In this document: in pieces, positions 25,044 to 33,550 of the stretch
How the letters are laid out: the number at the start of each line of letters is the position of its first letter
Numbering within the stretch: the first letter of the stretch is position 1
Assembly: GCF_000971975.1 (NCBI RefSeq)
Contig: NZ_KQ040778.1
Coordinates: 1 to 64,000 of the forward strand
Length of the DNA stretch: 64,000 bases
Direction of reading: 5' to 3'
From: Paenibacillus algorifonticola
Lineage (GTDB): Bacteria > Bacillota > Bacilli > Paenibacillales > Paenibacillaceae
Translations under genes and position numbers: made by a program
The notes under the pieces: generated by a model
What the model was told of the DNA's origin: nothing
Database searches by the model: none
The model's input: only the letters and a program-made list of their open reading frames with translations

Positions 25044-25072
25044 GCCGCGCAGCTCCTTGCCCGCGCGGCTTT
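25044..25072 (+). terminator. Weak terminator after the CAP gene
   Basis: GCCGCGC pairs with GCGCGGC around a 12-base loop, followed by only TTT. Confidence 0.45.
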
Positions 25073-25112
25073 GGTAAACTATGGACTTAATCGGTTTTGG
25101 AGGATATTTGTG

Positions 25113-25784
25113 ATGAAGAAGCTAAGTATTACGGCTGCTGCTCTCGTGCTTTCCTGCGCGCTGGCAGCAGCCCCCGCTAACGCGGCGGTTCAAACACATA
25201 AAGCTGCACAAGGCGATACGTTCTGGAAGTTGTCCCAGCAGTATAAGGTCGATTTGGATAAACTGCTTGCAGCTAATCCCAAAATAAACCCGCTGAACAT
25301 AATGGTAGGCATGAAATTGAAGGTTCCAGTTGCGGCTTCAGCGACAAATGCAGACAGTGCGGCGAAGGTCGGCGATCAGGCGCAGCCAAAAGCGGCAGCA
25401 ACGGTTAAGGCGGAAAGTTTGTCTGCAAAAAGTATTATTGCAAGCAACGGCAACAGCTATACGTTTAGCAAGCAGCTGAATGTAAAAGCGACCGCTTACA
25501 CAGCGGCAGCCTCGGAAAATGGAAAATGGGGAGCTGTCGATTATTTTGGCAATCCGCTTAAAGTAGGAACAGTGGCTGTAGATTCCTCAGTTATTCCGCT
25601 TGGAACGAAGCTTTATGTGACAGGCTACGATTATGATGGCTTGCCTGAAGGCGGTATGATTGCTGTAGCCAACGACATGGGTGGAGCGATTAAAGGCAAT
25701 CGCATCGATATCTTTGTACCTGGCAGCACAGCTACTGCTAAAAGCTTTGGCATTCAAGACGTTAAAGTATATATGGTGAATTAG
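25113..25784 (+). CDS. Secreted LysM and 3D-domain protein
   Basis: 223 residues from ATG 25113 (GGAGG upstream). Signal peptide 1-25 ending PANA; LysM peptidoglycan-binding domain about 29-72 (HKAAQGDTFWKLSQQYKVD shortened); linker; C-terminal 3D domain about 125-220 with three conserved Asp in VDSSVIPLGTKLYV, VANDMGGAIKG and NRIDIFV. This is the arrangement of B. subtilis YocH-type cell-wall proteins and resembles the catalytic core of lytic transglycosylases. It probably acts in wall turnover. Confidence 0.88.
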   Translation: MKKLSITAAALVLSCALAAAPANAAVQTHKAAQGDTFWKLSQQYKVDLDKLLAANPKINPLNIMVGMKLKVPVAASATNADSAAKVGDQAQPKAAATVKAESLSAKSIIASNGNSYTFSKQLNVKATAYTAAASENGKWGAVDYFGNPLKVGTVAVDSSVIPLGTKLYVTGYDYDGLPEGGMIAVANDMGGAIKGNRIDIFVPGSTATAKSFGIQDVKVYMVN

Positions 25785-25850
25785 AGCGTTATTCAGAAAT
25801 AGGTCTGTTGCGTTATAAACATTAACGCTGTTTCCAATAACCCTATGTAC

Positions 25851-25888
25851 AAGTCCAGCGTTCCTCGTCTTGAGGAGCGCTGGACTTG
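25851..25888. terminator. Bidirectional terminator
   Basis: AAGTCCAGCGTTCCTC pairs with GAGGAGCGCTGGACTT (one mismatch) around a 5-base loop; T-rich on the plus side. It lies between convergent LysM-3D and deacetylase genes. Confidence 0.75.
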
Positions 25889-25911
25889 TTTGTCGTACGC
25901 ACAGGGCTAAC

Positions 25912-26763
25912 CTAACGGATGCGCCGCTCCGCACTTTGTCCAAGCAGCTCTGGCAGCGTGACGATGCGATAGCCTTTCTGCTGGAGGGAGGCGATGAGCT
26001 GCGGGAGCGCCTCGATTGTGCCTGACAGGCTTTGCGTGACGCCACCACCGGCATGCTGCAGGATGATGGAGCCTGGGCGAAGCGTTTTTTGCATATTGCG
26101 TAAAATGACGGCGCTGGACGGATTGTTTTTCCAATCGGCTGAATCAACATCCCAATTCACAACGATATAGCCGTTTTTTTTGGTCCAAGCGACTTGACCA
26201 GGCAGCATTTCGCCATAGGGTGGCCGGAAAAAGTGCGGATGATACGGAATGATTCGACTAATAATCGCATCGGTATGCCACACTTGACGGTGAAAATCTT
26301 TCGGTGAAAGCTTCGACATCACCTCATGATTGTAAGAGTGATTGCCGATGATATGGCCTTCGCGATGAATTCTTTTTACGATTTCGGGATGTTTATTCGC
26401 TCGCGTGCCAACAAGAAAAAAGGTTGCCTGTACATGATGCTTCGCCAATATGTCCAGAATCGTCGGGGTAAATCGTGGATCAGGAGCATCATCGAAGGTT
26501 AGCGCCGCTTCTTTCTTATGACGCGGCCCATTTAGATAATAGGCGCTGGGATAGCGCTGCTGCAGCTTAATCCATGACAAGCTGTCGGTGCGGCGTTTTT
26601 TGGCTGATTTGGCTTTATCCGCTTGGTTTAGGCTGCCGCTGCTGTCTGTTATAGCCGCCAGTTGGACGCTTGCCTTGGAGCTCGCATTCAGCGCTTCTGC
26701 GGATGTTAGAAAGGTAGCGATAACGAGCAGCAAAATCAACAATTTGTTCAAGCGCTGGAGCAT
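25912..26763 (-). CDS. Polysaccharide deacetylase (NodB domain)
   Basis: 283 residues: N-terminal signal or anchor (residues 5-24), then a CE4/NodB domain (about 80-275). Metal and catalytic residues D91-D92 in LTFDDAPD, H142 and H146 in GNHSYNH, then FRPPYGE and VNWDVDSADW. It removes acetyl groups from peptidoglycan or another surface GlcNAc polymer outside the membrane. ATG 26763 has GGAGG 10 bases upstream. Convergent with the LysM-3D gene and monocistronic. Confidence 0.9.
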   Translation of the reverse strand: MLQRLNKLLILLLVIATFLTSAEALNASSKASVQLAAITDSSGSLNQADKAKSAKKRRTDSLSWIKLQQRYPSAYYLNGPRHKKEAALTFDDAPDPRFTPTILDILAKHHVQATFFLVGTRANKHPEIVKRIHREGHIIGNHSYNHEVMSKLSPKDFHRQVWHTDAIISRIIPYHPHFFRPPYGEMLPGQVAWTKKNGYIVVNWDVDSADWKNNPSSAVILRNMQKTLRPGSIILQHAGGGVTQSLSGTIEALPQLIASLQQKGYRIVTLPELLGQSAERRIR

Positions 26764-26904
26764 TTCATGACGTCCTCCATTCGGTCGGGCAAACAGCCGT
26801 AATAAACGGTATTTTTCCCTAAATAACGCCTTTCATCCGCTTTACAAGTGAAGGGCACAGGCTTAAAATTAATAGGATAAGAACTTGAGATGGAGGAATT
26901 TACA

Positions 26905-27879
26905 ATGCCTTTATTAGATATGCCTGTTCATGAATTACATAAGTATCAAGGCAGTAGTCCAAAGCCAGCAGATTTCGAGGCTTATTGGGAACGCGCGCTT
27001 GCCGAGCTTAACGCTACAGAGGCGAATGTTGAACTGGTTCCGAGCGCTTTTCAGCCAGCTTCCGCGCAGTGCTTTGACTTGTATTTTACAGGTGTGCGCG
27101 GCGCGAGAATTCATGCCAAATACCTTCGCCCTAGACAAAGCGTTCAGCAGCCTCACCCAGCAGTCGTTATGTTCCACGGCTATTCGGCTTCATCAGGCGA
27201 CTGGGCGGATAAGCTGAGCTTTGTATCGCTTGGCTACTCGGTGCTGGCGCTGGACGTTCGTGGACAAGGGGGCTACTCGGAGGATACCGGTGGCGTCGAA
27301 GGAACGACGCATAACGGGCATATTGTTCGCGGCCTTGATGGCGAAGCGGATAATATGCTGTTCCGTCATATTTTTCTTGATACGGCGCAGCTGGCTCGTA
27401 TTGCAATGGAATTGCCTGAGGTGGATGCAAATGAAGTATATGCAACGGGTTGGTCGCAAGGCGGTGCTCTCACGATTGCTTGCGCAGCACTGGAGCCGCG
27501 TGTGAAGAAGCTGGCGCCTGTTTATCCGTTCCTCAGCGACTATCGCCGCGTGTATGAGATGGACTTGGCGAAGGATGCATACGCTGAATTGCGTACATAT
27601 TTCCGCCATTTCGATCCGCAGCATAAGCGCGAGGAAGAAATTTTTACAAAGCTCGGCTATATTGATATTCAATTTCTGGCGGAGCGTATTCGCGGAGAGG
27701 TGCTGCTTGGTGTAGGCCTCAGTGATTCTATCTGCCCGCCTTCGACCCAGTTTGCGGCCTATAATAAAATTCAGTCGCCGAAGCGAGTGGAAATTTATCC
27801 GGATTTTGGCCACGAGGGTTTGCCTGGTCTGCATGATCAAATTATGAATTTCTTCGTTCCGGGTTCAACAAATGACTGA
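26905..27879 (+). CDS. Acetylxylan esterase / cephalosporin-C deacetylase (CE7)
   Basis: 324 residues, family length. CE7 alpha/beta hydrolase: GYSASSGDW oxyanion region, nucleophile S184 in GWSQGGALT, Asp in GLSDSICPP, and His in DFGHEGLPG. It deacetylates xylo-oligosaccharides and small acetyl esters in the cytoplasm. ATG 26905 follows GGAGG at 6-7 bp, better than the longer 26890 frame. The next gene overlaps its last 8 bases. Confidence 0.9.
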   Translation: MPLLDMPVHELHKYQGSSPKPADFEAYWERALAELNATEANVELVPSAFQPASAQCFDLYFTGVRGARIHAKYLRPRQSVQQPHPAVVMFHGYSASSGDWADKLSFVSLGYSVLALDVRGQGGYSEDTGGVEGTTHNGHIVRGLDGEADNMLFRHIFLDTAQLARIAMELPEVDANEVYATGWSQGGALTIACAALEPRVKKLAPVYPFLSDYRRVYEMDLAKDAYAELRTYFRHFDPQHKREEEIFTKLGYIDIQFLAERIRGEVLLGVGLSDSICPPSTQFAAYNKIQSPKRVEIYPDFGHEGLPGLHDQIMNFFVPGSTND

Positions 27880-28666
27880 AGACTTGTACCGGCTGTTGAA
27901 GGAGCGGTTTAATCTTTGTGTAGATGAGCCTGATGAAGTGGTTTACACAAGTGCTGCCTCCGCCTTGCTCGAACAGTCGGTGATGCAAGAACTGCTTGCG
28001 GTATACCAGCCGTTTGTGAATGGAACGGAGCAAATTGTTGCTGAGGTTTATGCGGCCTCCTGGTTTCGCCGGCCAATGCTGGCCCTTATTTATATGCTGG
28101 CAAAATACCGCATAGCGCCAGATTTGTCGCTTGATAATCTGACGCTTTATGTGTGTAGGGCAGACGGTTATTATAATGTGTATTTCAAACTGAATAAGGC
28201 AGAGCTGCTTCATTCCCCGTCTACGAAGAAGGAGGCTGGCGAATGGGTACGCGCGCGGCTTGAAATGTTTTTTCACGAGACGATTGCTCCGTTTTTTCAT
28301 AGCATTGAGCGTGCTGGATCTGCGAAAGCCAGTCTGTTATGGGGTCAGCTGCCTACCTCGTTGGAATATGAGTATGGCGTCCTGATGGCTTCCTCGGAAA
28401 GCGAAGCGGTGAAGGAAGCGGTTGACTCGCTGTACAAGACGATGAAGGCGCTTGATCCTGCGATTTTTTATCGTAAAAGGAATCCTTTGGATGTTAAGTT
28501 TCAATATACGGAAGCTATCGATGATCCGGAAAAACAGATGCGCATTAAATATGCTTGCTGCCACTATTATAAAGTCGAAGGCGGTCGTTACTGCTATACT
28601 TGTCCGCGTATTAGCGATACGGAGCGGGTTCAGCGTCGCAGCGAGCATCGTGCAAAACTGAAATAG
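27872..28666 (+). CDS. FhuF-like [2Fe-2S] protein
   Basis: 264 residues. The C-terminal motif CCHYYKVEGGRYCYTCPR shows the paired Cys, then C-x2-C pattern of FhuF-type siderophore-iron reductases, which bind an unusual [2Fe-2S] cluster. The N-terminal two-thirds is mixed alpha/beta without membrane segments. It starts 8 bp inside the esterase gene in another frame, so translation is probably coupled, though the two functions look unrelated. No siderophore transporter is adjacent. Family assignment rests on the Cys pattern and overall size. Confidence 0.72.
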   Translation: MTEDLYRLLKERFNLCVDEPDEVVYTSAASALLEQSVMQELLAVYQPFVNGTEQIVAEVYAASWFRRPMLALIYMLAKYRIAPDLSLDNLTLYVCRADGYYNVYFKLNKAELLHSPSTKKEAGEWVRARLEMFFHETIAPFFHSIERAGSAKASLLWGQLPTSLEYEYGVLMASSESEAVKEAVDSLYKTMKALDPAIFYRKRNPLDVKFQYTEAIDDPEKQMRIKYACCHYYKVEGGRYCYTCPRISDTERVQRRSEHRAKLK

Positions 28667-28681
28667 AACTTATTGAATTGC

Positions 28682-28726
28682 AAGATCATTGCCGCCGATG
28701 CATGAAGGGGGGCGATGATCTTTTTT
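28682..28726 (+). terminator. Terminator after the FhuF-like gene
   Basis: AAGATCATTGCC pairs with GGCGATGATCTT (one G-T) and ends in TTTTTT. Confidence 0.85.
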
Positions 28727-28764
28727 AGTAAACTACAATTAACTGAAAATTGCGAATTTTCTTA

Positions 28765-28793
28765 TTGTAACTTCATGATTTTTGAACTATAAT
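28765..28793 (+). promoter_or_regulatory. Sigma-A-like promoter
   Basis: TTGTAA (28765-28770) and TATAAT (28788-28793) with 17 bp spacing, upstream of the 28877 gene. Confidence 0.7.
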
Positions 28794-28876
28794 GAGTCCC
28801 AAGAACTATACATATAGAGATAATTAGGGAAACGCATATATATAATAACTATTTTACAACCAGGAGGAATATGGGT

Positions 28877-29296
28877 ATGGAATTGGAATCAATGTCGCTG
28901 GCAAGACAAGTTGATTTTGTATTTCGGCAATTAGAAGAGGAATTAATGAATGCGATTGCAGGAACGGTATGTATCCATATTCGCAACAATGCGGTTGGGA
29001 AATTTGGGATGAGGCATAATCCTCTAGAAACGAGAAATGGCCAGTTTGAAAAGCTGAGCTCAGGCATGACCGCTAAGCAGGTACAGGATTTCCGCAAGAT
29101 GGCGATCGAAGGCCTAAAATATAGACGGAATTGGACGCACGGGGAAATTATGTACGATTTTGCCGTAAAGCAAGGGGCGGGATCATGGTCGGCGAGCGTC
29201 TGCTATGAGTCAAATTACAATACGTCGAACTGGAGCTACCGCTACAAGCAGCCTCGTCAATCGAATTTGCGCGAGCTGTACCCGGGTGCTGAATAA
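28877..29296 (+). CDS. Hypothetical 139-residue protein
   Basis: Starts at ATG 28877, with AGGAGG 9 bases upstream; ATG 28871 would be too close. A helical N-terminus (SLARQVDFVFRQLEEEL) precedes a region with many Tyr/Trp/Asn (CYESNYNTSNWSYRYKQPRQ) near the C-terminus. No signal peptide, membrane segment or recognised motif. It has its own promoter and terminator, supporting a real single gene. Function unknown. Confidence 0.65.
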   Translation: MELESMSLARQVDFVFRQLEEELMNAIAGTVCIHIRNNAVGKFGMRHNPLETRNGQFEKLSSGMTAKQVQDFRKMAIEGLKYRRNWTHGEIMYDFAVKQGAGSWSASVCYESNYNTSNWSYRYKQPRQSNLRELYPGAE

Positions 29297-29343
29297 AGCA
29301 GGGTGTGACGCTGAAATTGGAGCAGCTAATGCTTAAACCTAAA

Positions 29344-29400
29344 AGAAGAAGCCTTCGGAGCCGCTGTACGTTAAGCGGAATGAACCGGAGGCTTCTATTT
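29344..29400. terminator. Bidirectional terminator
   Basis: GAAGCCTTCGG pairs with CCGGAGGCTTC, with an inner CCGCT/AGCGG stem, between convergent genes. Confidence 0.75.
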
Positions 29401-29422
29401 ATTCGATTAGTATGCTGCATAG

Positions 29423-30325
29423 CTAAAAATCATAATTCGCATAAACATAAGGAGACTCGGGCGCCTCGATTCGTTTAATGGTGTTGAGCTTTAAGGTCAA
29501 AATTTCGTTGCCATTATACATCGAGGTCATCAGCTTGCCTGAAACGCTTACCCAATCATCTGCGGCAAAACCCTTATAATCGTCTGCACTGCTAACTTGA
29601 ACCATTAAACCATACGGTATCGCATCCGCCGAGCAGCAGGTCATGGCAAAGCGGCTGACGGCAAAACGCTGCTCTCCCATGTCATCCTCTTTGTAAATAA
29701 ACCCGCTGATGTCGATCGTTTTGTCCATAAAATTATCGCGGTACAAATCGAGTGTTGTTAAAGTCTCGATATAAGTCGCTTCCGGTACGGTAATATTCGG
29801 CTTCTGATACAGCTTCATGCCATATTCGGCATGGGCCTTCGTGTATTCATCGTAAGGGAAGCGCTCCTCCAAAGTCGGCGGCTTTGGCGCAATGGAAGCA
29901 GACGGCTCAGGCAAGGATGCGGCCAGCTGCCCAGGCTCGGTACCGAGCGGCTGGACATTGGTTGAAGCGGCAAAGCTCACCCCTTTTTTCGCCGCAGCCG
30001 TGCTGCCTAAGACACCAGCAGGCGAGAAGAAGCCAAGCGCCAGCGGAAAAATAAAAAGGCTGTAAATGACCGTGTTTTTGAACACGGATGGCGATGGAGT
30101 ATGCTCACAGCCGCATTCAGCCGTGTGCTGATGCTGCTGGCGCCGTTTTTTTAAAGCCAGAAACAGCTGATGAATGGCTGCGGCATACAATCCGAGAGCA
30201 GACAGCTTCACATATAGCTCCATCCTTGGCGCAATGTAAAGCGAAAGCTGATTCGAGCGGGATAAATAAACGATAAGCAGAGCAAATGCGGTCAGTATGA
30301 AAGCTCTAAGCAGGTGATGCTTCAT
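29423..30325 (-). CDS. ycgQ: YcgQ-like membrane protein (TIGR03943/DUF1980)
   Basis: 300 residues. Two or three N-terminal membrane segments (about 7-25, 30-50, 80-100), a Pro/Ser-rich linker, then a soluble C-terminal domain with IDISGFIYKEDDMGEQRFAVSRF and CCSADAIPYGLMV, the YcgQ/TIGR03943 signature. ATG 30325 overlaps the stop of the permease gene as ATGA and has GGAGGT upstream. It is always paired with a UPF0718 permease; the pair is suspected in metal or stress handling. Expressed from the Zur-box promoter upstream of ycgR. Confidence 0.85.
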   Translation of the reverse strand: MKHHLLRAFILTAFALLIVYLSRSNQLSLYIAPRMELYVKLSALGLYAAAIHQLFLALKKRRQQHQHTAECGCEHTPSPSVFKNTVIYSLFIFPLALGFFSPAGVLGSTAAAKKGVSFAASTNVQPLGTEPGQLAASLPEPSASIAPKPPTLEERFPYDEYTKAHAEYGMKLYQKPNITVPEATYIETLTTLDLYRDNFMDKTIDISGFIYKEDDMGEQRFAVSRFAMTCCSADAIPYGLMVQVSSADDYKGFAADDWVSVSGKLMTSMYNGNEILTLKLNTIKRIEAPESPYVYANYDF

Positions 30326-31425
30326 AACCATACCTCCATAATCCAGGAGCCGAGCCCAACGAGAATGAAGCAGAGAAGGGCAAGCGCCAGTACAATTTTG
30401 ATCCGAAAGGCCGATAGCAGCATGAGCATGTTTTTGAAATCAATCATCGGGCCAAATACGAGAAAGGCGAGCAGCGGGCCGCCTGTAAACACATTGCCGA
30501 ATGAAGCGGCGATAAAGGCATCCGATGTAGAGCAAATCGATAAAATAAAGGCGAAAGCCATCATAGCCATATAAGAAAGCAGCGGCTGATCGGCTACGGA
30601 TGCAAGCACGCTCCGATCCATTATGGTCTGAATCGCAGCTGTCAGCATAGCGCCGAATATTAAATATTTTCCCATCTCAAAAAATTCATCCGAAGCGTGT
30701 CCAAGCATGGCGGACAATCGGCTGCTGAGACTGCCGCGAGGCTCCTCGTGATGATGTCCGTGAGAGTGGCTGTGATCATGCTTAGGTTTGTGACTATGTA
30801 CGTGGTCGTGTGCATCATTATGATGATGATGTCCATGATAATCACCATGACTGGAGTGGACAGCGAGCTGCGGCTCGCGCTCGTCGCGAAGCGGACTTTT
30901 GCGCATAAACACATGCATGATCAGCCCGATAATGACGGCGACTGCAAAAGCAAGAATTAGACGGGCATAGGCCATTTCTGGAGCTGAGCGAAAGGCGGCA
31001 AAGGTTGCCGTGAACACAATAGGATTGACGACAGGCCCGGCCAGCAAGTATACAATGCCAATGTAAGCGGGCATGCCTTTGCGAATAAGCCGCCTGACGA
31101 CGGGAATCATGCCGCATTCGCAAAGCGGAAAAGCGAGTCCCAGCAAGCCGCCGAACAGGACGCCGGCAATTGGATTTTTAGGCGTAAATTTGCGAATCAT
31201 CTCATCCGTCACGAATACTTGAAGCAGGCCGGAGAAGAGCACGCCAAGCAGGATAAACGGTATCGCCTCTAAAATAATGCTCAAAAATAAAATTTTGAAG
31301 GACTGGGCATGCGAATAATCCAGGAAGGCGAAAGGTGAAGGCCGATTCAAAGCAATGGCGATAATAATCCCGGCACAGCCAAGCGCCAGCAGAAAGGTTA
31401 TGTAGCGAAACCTGACAATCGGCAT
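30322..31425 (-). CDS. ycgR: UPF0718 permease (YcgR-like) with His-rich loop
   Basis: 367 residues, eight to ten membrane segments, the UPF0718/DUF318 permease family. LCECGMIPVVRRLIRKGMP and AGPVVNPIVFT in the first half and CSTSDAFIAASF near the C-terminus are typical. The central cytoplasmic loop (about residues 188-230) is strikingly His/Asp-rich, with runs such as HGHHHEE, suggesting zinc binding. A near-consensus Zur box overlaps the promoter. First gene of a two-gene operon with ycgQ. The transported substrate is not established. Confidence 0.85.
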   Translation of the reverse strand: MPIVRFRYITFLLALGCAGIIIAIALNRPSPFAFLDYSHAQSFKILFLSIILEAIPFILLGVLFSGLLQVFVTDEMIRKFTPKNPIAGVLFGGLLGLAFPLCECGMIPVVRRLIRKGMPAYIGIVYLLAGPVVNPIVFTATFAAFRSAPEMAYARLILAFAVAVIIGLIMHVFMRKSPLRDEREPQLAVHSSHGDYHGHHHHNDAHDHVHSHKPKHDHSHSHGHHHEEPRGSLSSRLSAMLGHASDEFFEMGKYLIFGAMLTAAIQTIMDRSVLASVADQPLLSYMAMMAFAFILSICSTSDAFIAASFGNVFTGGPLLAFLVFGPMIDFKNMLMLLSAFRIKIVLALALLCFILVGLGSWIMEVWL

Positions 31426-31450
31426 ATAGAAACCACACCCGCTTTTCTTA

Positions 31451-31465
31451 TAGTAATAATTACGA
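31451..31465. promoter_or_regulatory. Zur box upstream of ycgR-ycgQ
   Basis: TAGTAATAATTACGA differs from the Bacillus Zur 7-1-7 consensus TCGTAATNATTACGA at one position. It directly abuts or overlaps a minus-strand TATAAT (complement of 31465-31470), an ideal place to repress ycgR-ycgQ when zinc is plentiful. Confidence 0.65.
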
Positions 31466-31575
31466 TTATATCATAGTTTATGCGCCCGAGAAGCAAAATA
31501 GGACAACTTTATGGGCAAAAAGTGGGTGCACTACAGCTTGACATTGGCTGTTAGCGCTGTATAATCATTGTAAAT

Positions 31576-31837
31576 GCGATGACGGGAACAAGTAAGCGCA
31601 GGCAAAATGCGTCCAGAGAGCCGGTGGTTGGTGTGAACCGGTGCAAGCCTGAAGCCGAATGGGCCCCCGAGCCGAAAGCGAAACGCAGCGACTCGCGCTG
31701 CCGATGCTTCTCCGGAAATTCCCCGTTATGGAATATTGAAGGCTGTTCCGATTGTATTGCCGTCCTATAATGGCGGCTGCGGATAGCGAATTAGGGTGGC
31801 ACCACGGTCCCTCGTCCCTTGCGGCGGGGGATTTTTT
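31576..31837 (+). ncRNA. T-box riboswitch leader of trpS (Trp specifier)
   Basis: The T-box core AGGGTGGCACCACGG is at 31793-31807. It is preceded by a Stem I region with an AGTA bulge (near 31590) and a specifier segment GAATGGGC with the Trp codon TGG at 31660-31662. It is followed by a terminator (TCCCTCG..CGGCGGGGGA, then TTTTTT to about 31837). Uncharged tRNA-Trp binding would switch terminator to antiterminator and allow trpS transcription. Confidence 0.93.
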
Positions 31838-31871
31838 GCGTTGATTTTGAAATTGGAGAGGAAGATTGAAG

Positions 31872-32861
31872 ATGAAAAAAGTATTATCAGGCATTCAGCC
31901 GAGCGGTCAGCTGACATTGGGCAATTACATCGGTGCAATGAAAAATTTCGTCAAATTGCAGCATTCCGAGCAATGTTTTTTTATGATTGTTGACCTGCAT
32001 GCTGCTACGCAGCTGCCAGATCCGGCCGCTCTGCGCGAGCAGACGGAAGCGGTAGCGGCATGTTATATTGCTGCAGGCATTGACCCGGCGAAAGCGAGCA
32101 TATTCGTCCAGTCGCATGTGAGATCACATGCTGAGCTGGGATGGATTTTTACAACGCTGTCTTATATGGGCGAGCTGGAGCGTATGACGCAGTTTAAGGA
32201 TAAATCCCAAGGCAAGGAATCGATTCCGGCAGGGCTGTTCGTCTATCCTTCTTTGATGGCTGCCGATATTTTGCTCTATAACGCTGATCTAGTTCCGGTA
32301 GGTGACGATCAGAAGCAGCATTTGGAGCTGACGCGCGATCTTGCGAACAGATTCAATAACCGCTTTGGCGAATATTTCACAATTCCAGAGCCTTATATGC
32401 CGAAGCATGGCTCGCGCATTATGTCGCTCGACGATGGCAGCAAAAAAATGAGCAAGAGCAATCCGAATGCCGGAAGCTTCATTGCCCTGCTTGATCCGCC
32501 AGATGTCGTTCGTAAAAAGATTAGCCGTGCGACAACGGATTCTGGCCGAGAAGTGAAATATGATGTAGCGGGCAAGCCTGAAATCAGCAATCTCTTGAGT
32601 ATCTACGCCAACTGTGCAGGCTTGACGATTGAAGAGGTTGAGGCGCGTTATGAAGGGCAAGGCTATGGGCCGTTCAAAAAAGCATTGGCCGAGCAAGTCG
32701 TCTCCGTGCTGGAACCGCTGCAAACGAGATATCAAGAAATTCGCGCATCGGGCGAAATCCATGATATTTTGAAGCAAGGTGCTGAGCGTGCGGCGGAAAT
32801 TGCTGATCGTACGCTAGCTGACGTCAAAGAAAGAATGGGCTTCCTAGCGCCGAAACGCTAA
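31872..32861 (+). CDS. trpS: Tryptophanyl-tRNA synthetase
   Basis: 329 residues, the size of bacterial TrpRS. Class I motifs: the HIGH equivalent within SGIQPSGQLTLGNYIGA and KMSKSNPNAG. It charges tRNA-Trp with tryptophan. ATG 31872 was chosen over TTG 31866; GGAGAGGA lies about 10 bases upstream. It is controlled by the T-box in the 300-bp leader. Its 3' end overlaps the convergent small membrane gene by 4 bp. Confidence 0.97.
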   Translation: MKKVLSGIQPSGQLTLGNYIGAMKNFVKLQHSEQCFFMIVDLHAATQLPDPAALREQTEAVAACYIAAGIDPAKASIFVQSHVRSHAELGWIFTTLSYMGELERMTQFKDKSQGKESIPAGLFVYPSLMAADILLYNADLVPVGDDQKQHLELTRDLANRFNNRFGEYFTIPEPYMPKHGSRIMSLDDGSKKMSKSNPNAGSFIALLDPPDVVRKKISRATTDSGREVKYDVAGKPEISNLLSIYANCAGLTIEEVEARYEGQGYGPFKKALAEQVVSVLEPLQTRYQEIRASGEIHDILKQGAERAAEIADRTLADVKERMGFLAPKR

Positions 32862-33040
32862 TTGTTTTGCTGCTTAAGCCGTCTAAGTCTCGCTTTCACA
32901 ATGAAGCCTGCGCCGATTGAGAATAACGTAAGAACAGCAAATAGCAAAGCGAGCCATGCGTTATAGCTCATGGAAATGGCGGTAGCGCTCATCAAAAGTA
33001 CAGCAACGACGGCGAAAAGCAGCGATAAAGGCTTGGACAT
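32858..33040 (-). CDS. Small two-helix membrane protein (DUF5325-like)
   Basis: 60 residues with two membrane helices (about 5-25 and 27-48) and a basic tail RLRRLKQQN. AGAGGAG lies upstream of ATG 33040. It overlaps the trpS stop tail-to-tail. It resembles the short DUF5325 proteins of Bacillaceae, but at this length the assignment is tentative; function unknown. Confidence 0.6.
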   Translation of the reverse strand: MSKPLSLLFAVVAVLLMSATAISMSYNAWLALLFAVLTLFSIGAGFIVKARLRRLKQQNN

Positions 33041-33177
33041 AATGAGGTTCTCCTCTGGGGCAGTAACCGCCCGATAATATTTTTTTGAAAAACCGAATAG
33101 TTTCTTGAGTCATGCACATAATAAGCTTGCAAGCTTGCAACATATCACAGTGCATATACTGAAAGGAGAAATTCCTA

Positions 33178-33390
33178 ATGGCTAGTAGAAGTAACACATT
33201 GGTGGTGCCACAAGCAACGCAAGCTCTGAATCAAATGAAACTTGAAGCAGCTCAAGAGCTTGGCGTTCAACTTCCGGCAGACGGTTATTACGGCAATATC
33301 TCTACTCGCGATGCAGGTTCGCTGGGTGGATATATTACGAAAAAACTAGTTCAAATTGCCGAACAACAATTGTCTGGCGGTTACCGTTAA
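33178..33390 (+). CDS. Alpha/beta-type small acid-soluble spore protein
   Basis: 70 residues. Signature segments: ALNQMKLEAAQELGVQ (containing the germination protease site region near the E in KLEAA) and GGYITKKLVQIAEQQL with GSLGGYITKKLV. It coats and protects DNA in dormant spores and is degraded to amino acids on germination. ATG 33178 has GAAAGGAG upstream. It should be transcribed in the forespore by sigma-G; I could not define the promoter with confidence. Single gene with a strong terminator. Confidence 0.95.
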   Translation: MASRSNTLVVPQATQALNQMKLEAAQELGVQLPADGYYGNISTRDAGSLGGYITKKLVQIAEQQLSGGYR

Positions 33391-33421
33391 TCGTTTTTTC
33401 TATACACAAAGCAACACAAGC

Positions 33422-33456
33422 AGGAGCTCAGGGGAAACCCTGAGCTTCTTATTTGT
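33422..33456 (+). terminator. Terminator of the SASP gene
   Basis: AGCTCAGGG and CCCTGAGCT form a 9-bp stem with a GAAA loop, followed by a T-rich stretch. Confidence 0.85.
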
Positions 33457-33484
33457 TCTTTTGACACGATTGGCACAAAATAAA

Positions 33485-33524
33485 GGAAAGCTCTTTCCTT
33501 CTATTGTGAAGGAAGGAGCTTTCC
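33485..33524 (-). terminator. Terminator of the yfhP-like gene
   Basis: GGAAAGCTC and GAGCTTTCC pair, with an inner CCTTC/GAAGG stem; on the minus strand it is followed by TTTATTTTG. It lies just beyond the stop of the minus-strand gene. Confidence 0.75.
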
Positions 33525-33550
33525 GCCGTCAACCCATAAAGACTGGGCCG

